Shown here one piece after another: positions 16,986-26,081 of a stretch of DNA of 64,000 nt. Both the position numbers and the translations under genes were made by a program. The stretch spans positions 1-64,000 of the forward strand of contig NZ_VCEI01000029.1 of the NCBI RefSeq assembly GCF_005860765.1. Reading direction: 5' to 3'. The DNA comes from Dyadobacter sediminis (GTDB lineage: Bacteria; Bacteroidota; Bacteroidia; Cytophagales; Spirosomataceae). Under the pieces are notes generated by a model. The model worked only from the letters and a program-made list of their open reading frames with translations, made no database searches and had not been told where the DNA came from. Numbering within the stretch: the first letter of the stretch is position 1; each line of letters opens with the position of its first letter.

Positions 16986-18357
16986 AAAACCGGTACTGCT
17001 CCTGATTACAAACAGTTTTGCGGCAATTAATGTAATTCATAGTGGTTTAATCAAAGAAATGGACAGAAAGTATGAAGTTCATGTTCTTTCCAGCCTGCTT
17101 GGAGAACCAGAAATTGCCTTGATTAATAAACATTTCCATATACATACACGTTTGATCGACATTCCGTTTCCTGCTGAAAACCGCCTGATTACTTTCCTGA
17201 GGAAAATGCAGAAAGCAATTTTCTTTTACTACTTTCATATTGAAACATATAAAATAAAATCCCTGGAAGGAAGTGGCATTCTGAGTTTTGTTACCTCTCG
17301 AATTTTGTTGATTCTGAACGTGTTGAATCTGAACAAGCCTTTCCTGATTCTTGCTAGAAAGCTGATTATCAATTTTTCGCGCCATTCACCTGTTCTAAAA
17401 AGATTACATTCCTTTCAGTTTTGCGGCATCATTTCTTCTTCTCCGCTTGACATTGTTGAAAACCGGATTGTTAATTTTTTAAGCAAAGACAAAATTCCTT
17501 GTGTTGGAATGATCATCAGTTGGGATAATCTTACTTCCAAAGGCATTATCAATGCAAATCACAATTGCATATTGGTCTGGAACCGGTTTATGGCAGATGA
17601 GTACCGGAAATTCTATTCCATTTTCGGCAGGAACGGATCTGAGGTTTGCATTACCGGAATTCCAAGGTTTGATATTTATTTCAGGAAGTCTGCGGATGCA
17701 TATGCCGAAACCGATTTCAGAAGAAAGTATAGTATAAAACCTTCTGATAAAATCATTCTTTTTGCAACCAGTTCCTGTAAACTTTTCCCTCATCAGATTG
17801 CCGTCACGAAGGATTTAATTGCCTATACGCATGAGCATAAAAATATGGTACTGATTATAAGATGTCATCCGGCAGATCACTTTTATTTATACGATCCGTT
17901 TTTACATGAAGAAAATCTCCGAATCTGGTTTCCTGACGATCCGGTAACGTCAGTCAAGTCAAAATCAACAGCACGGATGCCGGATTTAAACTTTCTGGAT
18001 TCACTAGCAGAAATGATCCGGCATTGCGATGTTTGTATCAATGTTGCTTCAACGATGAGGCTGGATGCAGCTGCCTGTAACAAGCACATCATCAGCATTG
18101 CTTACGATGGAACTAATCCATTGCCTTATTCAAAATCCGTTCGCAGACTTTATGATTTCAGTCACCAGATTCCTTTGAACAGGCTGAATATTGATAACAG
18201 GGTTACAAACAAAGAGGAATTATTTAGTGCTTTAAATACTGTTTTATCGGAAAAGCCGGAATGTGATCATCTCAGTAAGATCGAGCCGTTCCTTTTTCAC
18301 AGAGAACCGCAGTCCGTCCATGCAGCCATGTCAGCAATTGAAAAATGTTTGGGATAA
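16969..18357 (+). CDS. GT-B-like glycosyltransferase of the polysaccharide locus
   Basis: This 462-residue protein looks like a two-Rossmann-domain transferase. It has an N-terminal LLLITNSFAAINVIHSGL strand-helix and a C-terminal region with LIIRCHPADHF and INVASTMRLDAAACNKHIIS, as in CDP-glycerol and capsule glycosyltransferases that use a His and a Ser/Glu loop to hold the donor. It lacks membrane spans. Because it follows neuA with overlapping frames, it is a candidate for transferring the CMP-activated acid, but nothing in the sequence proves the donor. I chose the ATG at 16969 over the longer GTG-initiated frame from 16882, which would lie deep in neuA. Confidence 0.7.
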   Translation: MEQSYKKPVLLLITNSFAAINVIHSGLIKEMDRKYEVHVLSSLLGEPEIALINKHFHIHTRLIDIPFPAENRLITFLRKMQKAIFFYYFHIETYKIKSLEGSGILSFVTSRILLILNVLNLNKPFLILARKLIINFSRHSPVLKRLHSFQFCGIISSSPLDIVENRIVNFLSKDKIPCVGMIISWDNLTSKGIINANHNCILVWNRFMADEYRKFYSIFGRNGSEVCITGIPRFDIYFRKSADAYAETDFRRKYSIKPSDKIILFATSSCKLFPHQIAVTKDLIAYTHEHKNMVLIIRCHPADHFYLYDPFLHEENLRIWFPDDPVTSVKSKSTARMPDLNFLDSLAEMIRHCDVCINVASTMRLDAAACNKHIISIAYDGTNPLPYSKSVRRLYDFSHQIPLNRLNIDNRVTNKEELFSALNTVLSEKPECDHLSKIEPFLFHREPQSVHAAMSAIEKCLG

Positions 18358-19745
18358 TTTCTGAAATGTTCCGGAAATCAGCCGTTTCCCTTATGCTGGT
18401 TGCAATAAGCGGGCAGTTATTTTCTGAAATCGCACACATTGGCGAAAGCCGGTTCCAAAGCATTGTTGTGCTTTCATTTTTCACTTACTGCATACTTTGC
18501 CTGTTTTCTCCTTCAAAACACCGGTTTTTTCATGTGATCAGCATTCCGGTTCTTACCCAGTTTATTCAGCTTTTTCAGAAATACTCATTCAGTGCAGGGG
18601 CCAATTCACTTTGGCGGCTGTTTCCGTTCATATTGCTCAACATTTACTTTATTCATTTTTTCCTGAACAAACCCGTATTGCTTACACAAAAGGAAAAGCT
18701 GTTTCTGATTACCTGGAATATCATCAGTTGCTTTTTCATTGTGATTTCTCCAAATCTTGATAAAATAGTTCTGGGCGGAATCCTGCTTTACGGGTTTACT
18801 CTGCCCATGTATTTTGCCTATTTCAAAACGGTGTCCTTTGCAGTTGATTTCAGGAAAGAGGTGGAAAAGTGCCTTTGTCTGCTCTTTATTATTCTAGGCT
18901 CAGGAACATTCGGACTTGTGTTTGCCGGAGCAAGTTACAAGGGTTCAGACAATCTGCTTGCAACCCGGAATATTACGGACACCAATGTCACAATGGCTTA
19001 TTTTATCCTGTTATGGCCTTTTGTGCTGCTTTTCAGCAATACGAACAACTTGTTTCAGATTACGCGGATTGTCTTCATCCTTATCTTTACAGGCCTTGTT
19101 GTCATTTCGTTTTCACGCGGCGCCGTTCTGATTATTGTGCCGTATCTGATTATGACGATACTTTCTATCCGCAACTTTCTTCGCTTTTACTGGCTGATTT
19201 TACTTGTGCTGGCCATCGTATTCTATGACTACGAAATTCAGGTTTTTCTGGCCAAACAGGATATGATGTATTTCTGGAAACTCCGGTTTGACGAAATTAC
19301 TTCAATGGATGCATTCATATCCAGATTGCCGCAAATCAGCGGACGGGCAGAAATTCATGCTGTGGCTTACACTCTTTTTTTACAGAATCCGCTTTTTGGA
19401 AACGGAACCGGAAGCTTTGAAATGCTGGGGCCAGGTTATCGGGAAGCGCATTCCCTGTTTTACACCTTGCTGGCCGAGCAAGGCATTTCCGGCGCGGTTT
19501 ACATGTATGCCGTACTTGCTGCATTGGGAATTTCGCTTTGGAAAAGCATTGAAACAGACAGAAACGGGATTGTAGTGTTTATTGCATTTATATTTTACCT
19601 GATTTTCAACCATACGGTCGGCAGCGTGTTTGTCATCATTCCCGGCAAAAGCATTACGGTAAACTGCATAGCCCCTGTTTTGCTGATCTGTATGTACTTT
19701 TATGCAAAAAGCTGTCTTTATTCATTTCAGGAAACGGATGAATAA
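18345..19745 (+). CDS. O-antigen polymerase/ligase-like membrane protein (Wzy)
   Basis: This 466-residue protein has at least ten hydrophobic helices and a large periplasmic loop around residues 300-370 containing LPQISGRAEIH and NPLFGNGTGSFEMLGPGYREAHSLFYTLLAEQG. These match the Wzy_C/O-antigen ligase pattern (RxxxW-like and the HNxxL-like region). It would polymerise lipid-linked repeat units on the periplasmic face. It overlaps both neighbours (13 and 8 bases). No Wzx flippase is found in the window. Confidence 0.8.
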   Translation: MFGIISEMFRKSAVSLMLVAISGQLFSEIAHIGESRFQSIVVLSFFTYCILCLFSPSKHRFFHVISIPVLTQFIQLFQKYSFSAGANSLWRLFPFILLNIYFIHFFLNKPVLLTQKEKLFLITWNIISCFFIVISPNLDKIVLGGILLYGFTLPMYFAYFKTVSFAVDFRKEVEKCLCLLFIILGSGTFGLVFAGASYKGSDNLLATRNITDTNVTMAYFILLWPFVLLFSNTNNLFQITRIVFILIFTGLVVISFSRGAVLIIVPYLIMTILSIRNFLRFYWLILLVLAIVFYDYEIQVFLAKQDMMYFWKLRFDEITSMDAFISRLPQISGRAEIHAVAYTLFLQNPLFGNGTGSFEMLGPGYREAHSLFYTLLAEQGISGAVYMYAVLAALGISLWKSIETDRNGIVVFIAFIFYLIFNHTVGSVFVIIPGKSITVNCIAPVLLICMYFYAKSCLYSFQETDE

Positions 19746-20697
19746 AATTCTGATTTTAGGCAGAATTCCTCCGCCGAATGGAGGCGTAACCGTGCACGTT
19801 AGCCGGTTGCTTGATGCGTTGGAACAAAGAGAACCGGACTATTTTGAATTTATTGATTTCCGTAAAAAACCGTTTAAAGCCTTCCTGCAGCTACTTCGTT
19901 ACCAGGTTGTTCACCTGCATTCGTCCAGTCCTTATCTGCAGGTGGTTGTTGCATTCGTTTGCAAGCTGCTTGGCAAAAAGGCAATGATTACTTTTCACGG
20001 AAATATGGGACGTTACGGTATCCGGAAAAACGTTGCAGTTAAGTTGGCTGTCCGGCTTTCTTTCATACCCGTTGTTCTGAATGCTGGAAGTCTGCAAAAA
20101 GCTGGAAAGCTCAATAAAAGAGCAATTCAGATATCGGCCTTTATTTCTTCTTCCATATGCACAGAATTGAATCCGCAGCTTCTTGAGAAACTTCACCGGT
20201 TCAGGAAAAAGCATGAATTTTTATTTTGCACCAATGCATGGAAATTAACTTTTGACAAGCATGGCAATGAAACTTACGGCATTTCCGGAATTATACACAA
20301 TCTTGAAAAAACAACGCAGGCAGGATTAATTATATCTGATCCTTCCGGAAGTTATAAAGCTTATATCCAAAACATTTTTGGAGTAATTCCTGGCAACGTT
20401 TTTATAATCAGCGGACAGCATGATTTCCGGAATGTGCTGCCATTTTGTGATGCATTCATCCGGAATACAACAACGGATGGAGATTCCCTTTCTGTTCATG
20501 AAGCGATGGAGCAGCATGTGATTGTATTTGCATCTGATTGCGTAATGCGCCCGGCAGCATGCAGGCTTTTCAGCGATATTGAAGTTGTGGATTTTGTTGG
20601 TGAGCTGCGGCTTTCACCAAGTCTGAAGAACGCCGGATCTGACCATCATGAAGACGCTGTGGAAACGCTTTTGAACCTCTATAAAACACATTTGTGA
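19738..20697 (+). CDS. GT4-like glycosyltransferase
   Basis: This 319-residue protein starts with the GT-B nucleotide-sugar strand MNKILILGRIPPPNGGVTVHVSR, has VVHLHSSSPYLQ and ITFHGNMGRYG in the N-domain, and ends with FIRNTTTDGDSLSVHEAMEQHV, the donor-binding region with the conserved Glu of GT4 enzymes. The ATG at 19738 is preferred over an upstream in-frame ATG inside the polymerase gene because it begins the first beta strand. It is the last gene of the locus. Donor and acceptor are unknown. Confidence 0.8.
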   Translation: MNKILILGRIPPPNGGVTVHVSRLLDALEQREPDYFEFIDFRKKPFKAFLQLLRYQVVHLHSSSPYLQVVVAFVCKLLGKKAMITFHGNMGRYGIRKNVAVKLAVRLSFIPVVLNAGSLQKAGKLNKRAIQISAFISSSICTELNPQLLEKLHRFRKKHEFLFCTNAWKLTFDKHGNETYGISGIIHNLEKTTQAGLIISDPSGSYKAYIQNIFGVIPGNVFIISGQHDFRNVLPFCDAFIRNTTTDGDSLSVHEAMEQHVIVFASDCVMRPAACRLFSDIEVVDFVGELRLSPSLKNAGSDHHEDAVETLLNLYKTHL

Positions 20698-20735
20698 ATA
20701 TCCTGTTGCAAGTCAAATGCTCGTAAAAAAACAAA

Positions 20736-20760
20736 GGCATAGAAAAATTTCCATGCCCTG
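20736..20760 (+). terminator. Possible terminator of the polysaccharide locus
   Basis: GGCAT-a-GAAA pairs with TTTC-c-ATGCC across a tiny loop, 38 bases past the last gene, followed by CTGTTT. The T tract is weak. Confidence 0.45.
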
Positions 20761-21040
20761 TTTCACACTATACACACACTATATTTTTAATATCTATATA
20801 TCTGATCTGATAAATTCCCGAACATCTTTTAGTACCGCAAAATAACAAACTAAAGTAATTAGAAAAAAGCTTTCGTTTATGAATTTCTAAATTCTAACTA
20901 TAATTTATATCACAATTTTATAAAAATAATTCATACTCAACAGCCCGTTGGATAAAAAACAATAAAATAGGGCCTGATTATTGTTCCGACTGGCACAGCT
21001 CATTAAATTCGTACAAGTACTTACCACCTTAAAGTTATAC
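20761..21040. other. AT-rich gene-free region before the TerC gene
   Basis: About 280 AT-rich bases hold no open frame of note. The longer TTG-initiated TerC frame would begin at 20981 but its first 20 residues have no family support. A promoter for the TerC gene is expected here; I could not find a full consensus match. Confidence 0.5.
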
Positions 21041-21796
21041 ATGGAAGCACTGCTAACACCCGATGCACTGATCAGTTTACTGACGCTTACACTTCTGGAA
21101 ATTGTACTCGGCATTGATAACGTAATTTTCATAACGATCGTTTCAGGAAAACTTCCCGCAGAACAGCGTAAAAATGCACAAAACTACGGTCTGCTCATTG
21201 CGCTTGTGCTCAGGATTGCACTTCTGTTTGCTATTTCCTGGGTAATCGGGTTAAAACATGATCTTCTTACCATTTTCGGACATGGTTTCAGCGGGCGCGA
21301 TCTGATCCTGCTTGGCGGCGGAATCTTTCTGCTGTACAGCACCACGAAAGAAATACATCATAAACTGGAAGGGGAAACCGAAGAATTGCCGACGGGCGAC
21401 AAGCTTGCAAAAAAAGGCGGATTGACTTTCGGAAGTGCCTTGATACAAATTGCATTGCTGAATATTATTTTCTCTTTCGATTCCGTTCTGACAGCAGTCG
21501 GGCTGGTGAAAGAGATTCCGATTATGATCGGAGCTGTGATTGCCTCCACTTTCATAATGATCGGTTTTGCCAGTAAAATCGGCGATTTTGTCAATGGCCA
21601 TCCTTCCATCAAAATTCTGGCTTTGTCATTTTTGCTTATGATTGGCACCTTACTTGTTGCAGAAGCGTTCCATTACGAAATACCGAAAGGCTATGCTTAC
21701 TTTGCCATGGCATTTTCATTTCTGGTGGAATTGCTGAACATGAAGCTGGATAAAAATACTAAACAGCCGGTTAAGCTGCACGATCGGGTTAACTAA
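21041..21796 (+). CDS. TerC-family integral membrane protein
   Basis: This 251-residue protein has seven or so membrane helices and the TerC/Alx/YkoY signature LEIVLGIDNVIFITI near the start. A repeated acidic motif, IIFSFDSVLTAVGL, occurs in the second half; these Asp and Asn residues probably form the metal path. The family is linked to manganese export and metalation of secreted proteins; tellurite resistance is only a historical name. I start at the ATG of MEALLTPDALIS. dnaG follows by 18 bases on the same strand. Confidence 0.88.
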   Translation: MEALLTPDALISLLTLTLLEIVLGIDNVIFITIVSGKLPAEQRKNAQNYGLLIALVLRIALLFAISWVIGLKHDLLTIFGHGFSGRDLILLGGGIFLLYSTTKEIHHKLEGETEELPTGDKLAKKGGLTFGSALIQIALLNIIFSFDSVLTAVGLVKEIPIMIGAVIASTFIMIGFASKIGDFVNGHPSIKILALSFLLMIGTLLVAEAFHYEIPKGYAYFAMAFSFLVELLNMKLDKNTKQPVKLHDRVN

Positions 21797-21814
21797 GGAC
21801 TTCATTCATTTACT

Positions 21815-23842
21815 ATGCGCATTAACCCTGAAACTGTTGACAGGATCAAACAAGCTTCCGATATCGTTGAAGTAGTCGGAGATTTTGTGTCATTAAAGAA
21901 AAAAGGGGCAAATTACTCTGCATGCTGTCCTTTTCACAATGAAAAAACGCCATCGTTCAATGTAAACCCTTCCCGGCAGATTTATAAATGTTTCGGGTGT
22001 GGAGCGGCCGGTGATTCCATCAAGTTTGTAATGGATATCGATGGCATCGGCTATGGCGAGGCATTACGTTACCTGGCCGGCAAATACAACATTGAAATCG
22101 AAGAAGAGGAAGTTACCGACGAAGAAGCTATTCGCCAGAATGAGCGGGAAAGCCTTTACATTATCCTTAATTATGCAAAGAACTTTTATCAGCAGCAGCT
22201 TCATCACAGCGAAGAAGGCCAGGCAATCGGGCTAAGTTATTTTCGTGAGCGCGGATTTTCAGCTGAAATACGGAAAAAGTTTGAACTCGGGTACAGTCTG
22301 GATACATGGGATGCATTTTCCAGAGAAGCCATGTCAAAAGGACATTCGGCCGATTTGCTGGAAAAAGCCGGATTGCTGATTCGTAAAGAAGATAACGGTC
22401 CGGCAAACCGCCATTCGCCGGGTTACGACCGTTTCAGAGGCCGCGTCATTTTCCCGATCCATAATGTAGCCGGAAAAGTAATTGCTTTCGGAGCACGGAT
22501 TTTAAAATCTGAAAAAGGCGGAAATGCAAAGCAGGCAAACCAGCCCAAATACCTTAATTCTCCTGAAACCGATGTTTATCATAAAAGTGAAGTTCTTTAC
22601 GGCATCTTTCAGGCTAAAAACGCGATCCGGAATCAGGAGTTGTGTTACTTAGTTGAGGGATACACGGATGTAATTTCGCTGCATCAGGCCGGGATCGAAA
22701 ACGTGGTGGCTTCTTCGGGAACATCGCTTACAACAGAACAAATCCGCCTCATCAGCCGCTTTGCGCCAAACGTTACTATTCTGTACGATGGTGACATTGC
22801 CGGTATCAAAGCAGCTTTGCGCGGGCTTGATCTTGTGCTGGAAGAAGGACTGAACGTTAACATTGTGCTCTTTCCGGACGGTGAAGATCCGGATAGTTAT
22901 GTACGAAAAGTCGGTGCGGAAGCATTTAAGGCTTATTTAAGGCAGGCTTCAAAGGATTTTATAACCTTTAAAACAGAAATTCTGCTGAAAGATGCGGGCA
23001 ACGACCCGTTCCGGCAGGCAGCAGTGATCGGGGAAGTTGTAAACAGTATTATCAAAATTCCGGAGGCTATCAAAAGACAGGTTTTCTTCCATCGCACATC
23101 AGAAATGATGAAAGTGGATGAACAGATGCTGATTACTGAAGGAAACAAACTGTTACGCAAACAACAAACCCAGAAATCCCAGGAAAAGACAAACCGCAGA
23201 CCTGCTTCGGAACAGGAAAATCCCAATGCCATTGATGAAGTAATCGGAACATTTCAGGCCAGAAATGAGGAATTGCCTGCCGATCTGTTTGCGCCGGAAA
23301 TGCCGGAAGCAGAACCCGTACTTCGTACCAAATTGTATTATCAGGAAGAAGCTTTCATGAAATTGCTTGTTCTGTATGGTACAAAAGAGCTGGAACCAAG
23401 TATAACCGTTTGTCAGTATGTACTGGGCGAAGTGGAAGGAATTGATTTCAGCGACACTGTTTTTCATCATTTGCTGACATTGTTCCGGGAAAACTACAAC
23501 CGTAACCAAGTTTTACCGACCGATTACTTTCTGCATCATCATGAACCTGAAATCCGGAATCTTACGATTGGATGGCTGGCCACCAAGTATGAACTGAGCG
23601 AGTTATGGTCCGAGAAATACGAAATATACGTTCCTTTCGAAACCGATGTGCTGGACAAAACGGCTTTCATAAACATCCTGAGGCTTAAAAAAGCTTTTAT
23701 TGAAGAAAAAATGAAAGCATGCCTTGCGCAGGCCGTTCATGCCAAAACCGAAGAAGAACAACATGCAGTAATGAGTGAATATATGTTCTATAAAGGCATC
23801 AGTATGGCTGCCGCCAAAGAACTGGGAAGTGTAATCGGCTGA
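21815..23842 (+). CDS. dnaG: DNA primase
   Basis: This 675-residue primase makes RNA primers at the replication fork. It starts with the CHC2 zinc ribbon (CCPFHNEKTPSF then IYKCFGCG), continues with the catalytic core including the RGR-like RFRGRVIFPI, and has the TOPRIM acidic clusters LVEGYTDVISL and LYDGDIAGIKAA. A C-terminal helical helicase-binding domain completes it. The length is normal for the phylum. It lies in tandem behind the TerC gene, an arrangement that may be simply co-transcription. Confidence 0.97.
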   Translation: MRINPETVDRIKQASDIVEVVGDFVSLKKKGANYSACCPFHNEKTPSFNVNPSRQIYKCFGCGAAGDSIKFVMDIDGIGYGEALRYLAGKYNIEIEEEEVTDEEAIRQNERESLYIILNYAKNFYQQQLHHSEEGQAIGLSYFRERGFSAEIRKKFELGYSLDTWDAFSREAMSKGHSADLLEKAGLLIRKEDNGPANRHSPGYDRFRGRVIFPIHNVAGKVIAFGARILKSEKGGNAKQANQPKYLNSPETDVYHKSEVLYGIFQAKNAIRNQELCYLVEGYTDVISLHQAGIENVVASSGTSLTTEQIRLISRFAPNVTILYDGDIAGIKAALRGLDLVLEEGLNVNIVLFPDGEDPDSYVRKVGAEAFKAYLRQASKDFITFKTEILLKDAGNDPFRQAAVIGEVVNSIIKIPEAIKRQVFFHRTSEMMKVDEQMLITEGNKLLRKQQTQKSQEKTNRRPASEQENPNAIDEVIGTFQARNEELPADLFAPEMPEAEPVLRTKLYYQEEAFMKLLVLYGTKELEPSITVCQYVLGEVEGIDFSDTVFHHLLTLFRENYNRNQVLPTDYFLHHHEPEIRNLTIGWLATKYELSELWSEKYEIYVPFETDVLDKTAFINILRLKKAFIEEKMKACLAQAVHAKTEEEQHAVMSEYMFYKGISMAAAKELGSVIG

Positions 23843-23919
23843 ACGACAGTCAAAGATTCTGTTTTCACAACAGGAATAATATTTTATCAGTTTAAGGATC
23901 AAAATCAATTTTCCCGTAT

Positions 23920-24465
23920 ATGAAAATCCGGTTCCTTATTCCCGTTTTACTCATCCCTTTTCTTTTTCTGGAATGCAAGTCTTCTTACAAGCTTTTGAAA
24001 ACCAGACAGGAGGACAACTTTCATCTTTCCGATTATACGACTTTCGGCTTCTATGATATTGAAGCGCAAGGCGATACCGTTTCTGAAAACTTTGAAAGCA
24101 GAATCGGGATTATCAAAGAAGCAATTGCCAGAAATTTGCAGGCAAGAAGGCTGGATGAAGCGCGGGACCCGGGCCTTAAAATCAACATTGCACTCCATGT
24201 AAAAGAAGAAATCCAAACGAGGCAAACTGATTTCCGGACTGACGGGCTGCCCAGATACATGGGCCAGCGCCGCTATTCATGGAAAAGCCAGGAAGTGCCT
24301 GTCGGAAAATACCGCGAAGGAACACTTGTAATCGACCTTGTAGATGCAAATAACAACAAGCTCGTTTGGCAGGGCGGCAGTGAAGGCATCATTCCCGAAA
24401 AAAGCAGAAACTTCACGGAAGATATCAATGAAGCAATCGGAAAAATAATTGCTCAAATTCCATAG
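23920..24465 (+). CDS. DUF4136-type lipoprotein
   Basis: This 181-residue protein has a signal with a lipobox ending at Cys19 (LFLEC). It contains the DUF4136 pattern: a YTTFGFYDI strand at the start of the mature domain, a basic helix, and a C-terminal GTLVIDLVDANNNKLVWQG segment. It should be a lipid-anchored periplasmic or outer-membrane protein; the family has no known function. It lies 77 bases after dnaG and ends near a two-way terminator. Confidence 0.8.
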   Translation: MKIRFLIPVLLIPFLFLECKSSYKLLKTRQEDNFHLSDYTTFGFYDIEAQGDTVSENFESRIGIIKEAIARNLQARRLDEARDPGLKINIALHVKEEIQTRQTDFRTDGLPRYMGQRRYSWKSQEVPVGKYREGTLVIDLVDANNNKLVWQGGSEGIIPEKSRNFTEDINEAIGKIIAQIP

Positions 24466-24475
24466 TCAAAAACGA

Positions 24476-24508
24476 AATAGGGCTGTTCCCGATTGGGACA
24501 GCCCTATT
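24476..24508. terminator. Two-way terminator between convergent genes
   Basis: AATAGGGCTGT(T)CCC pairs with GGGACAGCCCTATT with one bulge. The T tract is better on the minus strand (TTTCGTTTTTG), so it suits the leftward YtxH gene best, but the hairpin also follows the rightward lipoprotein gene. Confidence 0.75.
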
Positions 24509-24528
24509 CCAATATATTAATGGGTATA

Positions 24529-24831
24529 TTATGCGTTGTTGTTTACAACACCATGAACTTTATCACTTACGTTATGGGCGATCGATCCTGCTTTTTCTTT
24601 CACAGAATTTACATTATTGTTAAACCCTTCTTTCAGCTTGTCGGCCAGTGCCGTTAACTCTTCAAGGCTTTTATCATATTTGTCTTTTGCCGTACCGCCA
24701 AGGTCTCCAGCTTTATTTTTAATGAGCTCACGTGTTTCTTTGCCGTTTTTAGGAGCAACCAAAAGACCCACTGCAACACCTGCCAACAGTGCACTTAGAG
24801 CACCCAGTAAAAATTTTTGATTCTTGTCCAT
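24529..24831 (-). CDS. YtxH domain protein
   Basis: This 100-residue protein has one N-terminal membrane helix (FLLGALSALLAGVAVGLLVAP) directly followed by the YtxH motif PKNGKETRELIKNK and a long amphipathic helix. This is the layout of YtxH/YtxJ general-stress proteins and of Bacteroidota gas-vesicle-like small proteins. It probably sits in the inner membrane with the helix in the cytoplasm. The role is unknown. It is a single-gene unit with a -7 box upstream and a terminator downstream. Confidence 0.8.
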   Translation of the reverse strand: MDKNQKFLLGALSALLAGVAVGLLVAPKNGKETRELIKNKAGDLGGTAKDKYDKSLEELTALADKLKEGFNNNVNSVKEKAGSIAHNVSDKVHGVVNNNA

Positions 24832-24876
24832 CTGAATTTCTTATTTTGTGTTAACAATACATTATAATTGGATACA

Positions 24877-24884
24877 CAAAAATA
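24877..24884 (-). promoter_or_regulatory. -7 box of the YtxH gene
   Basis: TATTTTTG on the minus strand, 46 bases before the start codon, matches TAnnTTTG exactly. No clear -33 box is seen. Confidence 0.45.
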
Positions 24885-24909
24885 CTATGCCACCCTTCTT
24901 CCTGATATT

Positions 24910-26037
24910 ATGCATCAGTCTGCCGGAATTTTTAGACCATTTATAATGCTGCTTGTCCTCTTTCTGCCTTGGCCGGCGACGGCTCAGTGGAAAGTGCTGG
25001 ATGTTAAAACCAAAATTAACATGCGGGCCGTACATGCAATTTCGCCGAGTATTTGCTGGATTGGAGGATCAAACGGTACAATTCTGAAAACAACCGATGC
25101 AGGGCACACTTGGCAGACGTATAAAGTAGCAGGCGCAGATTCCATGGATTTCCGGGATATTCATGCATTCGACAAGCAAAATGCCATCGCCATGAGCGCA
25201 GGCGAATCGGAGAAAGGAAAGGCAAGAATTTACCGTACAGCGGACGGAGGCGAGTCATGGAGCCTTGTGTACCAAACTACACAGAATGGGGTTTTTCTGG
25301 ATGGAATCGACTTTTGGGACAAAAACAAAGGCATTTGCCTTGGCGATCCCGTTCAGGGAAAGCTGTTTATACTGCTTACTGAAGACGGCGGAAAATCCTG
25401 GACAGCGCTTCCTTCTGAAAAAAGACCGGCTGCATTGCCCGGAGAAGCATGCTATGCAGCCAGTGGCACATCCATCCTTGCCACTGGAAAAAGCAGCGTG
25501 TATATCGGAACGGGCGGCAGCAAAATGGCAAGGGTATTCCGGTCTGAAGATTACGGACAAACATGGCAGGTTTCCGAAACGCCGTTAGCAGCCGGACCAA
25601 CAAGCGGCATTTTCGGATTAAGGTTCTGGTCGAAAAAAAACGGTATGGCCGTTGGCGGGGATTACAAGCGTACAACCGATTCGACCAAAAATGTGCTGAT
25701 CACAAACGACGGTGGCGCAAGCTGGGAACTCAGCAGCATGACCAAACCTGCCGGACTGAAAGAATGTGTGGACGTTTATCATAAAACCAACGCAACCTGG
25801 AACGGCGACACGCAGATCCGTTCGGACAATTATGCACTGGTTGCCAGCGGGCCTTCCGGAAGCAGCTTTTCACTGGATCGCGGCAAATCCTGGCATTCAC
25901 TGGGCAAAGAAGGTTTTCACGCGTTAAGCTTTGCCGGCAACGTAGGCTATGCAGTCGGGGCAAATGGCCTGATCGGCAAAATAGACCGTATTTCTACAAA
26001 AAATAAAAAACGCAAGCTTGTCATTGTAGAAGAATAA
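24910..26037 (+). CDS. Exported Ycf48/BNR-like beta-propeller protein
   Basis: This 375-residue protein has a signal peptide ending WPATAQ. Its repeats are of the type found in Ycf48/HCF136 and sialidase-like propellers: TTDAGHTW, TADGGESW, TEDGGKSW, SEDYGQTW, TNDGGASW and LDRGKSW. The blades alternate with SWxxGxNGTI and GMAVGGD segments. In bacteria without photosystems the family is called oxidoreductase or glycosyl hydrolase, but its function is unknown. I start at the ATG at 24910; a longer frame starts with a TTG at 24868 without support. Confidence 0.8.
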   Translation: MHQSAGIFRPFIMLLVLFLPWPATAQWKVLDVKTKINMRAVHAISPSICWIGGSNGTILKTTDAGHTWQTYKVAGADSMDFRDIHAFDKQNAIAMSAGESEKGKARIYRTADGGESWSLVYQTTQNGVFLDGIDFWDKNKGICLGDPVQGKLFILLTEDGGKSWTALPSEKRPAALPGEACYAASGTSILATGKSSVYIGTGGSKMARVFRSEDYGQTWQVSETPLAAGPTSGIFGLRFWSKKNGMAVGGDYKRTTDSTKNVLITNDGGASWELSSMTKPAGLKECVDVYHKTNATWNGDTQIRSDNYALVASGPSGSSFSLDRGKSWHSLGKEGFHALSFAGNVGYAVGANGLIGKIDRISTKNKKRKLVIVEE

Positions 26038-26081
26038 CCGATTGCAAGAACCGGCCATTCTTCTGCATATTCTTTTGAAAA

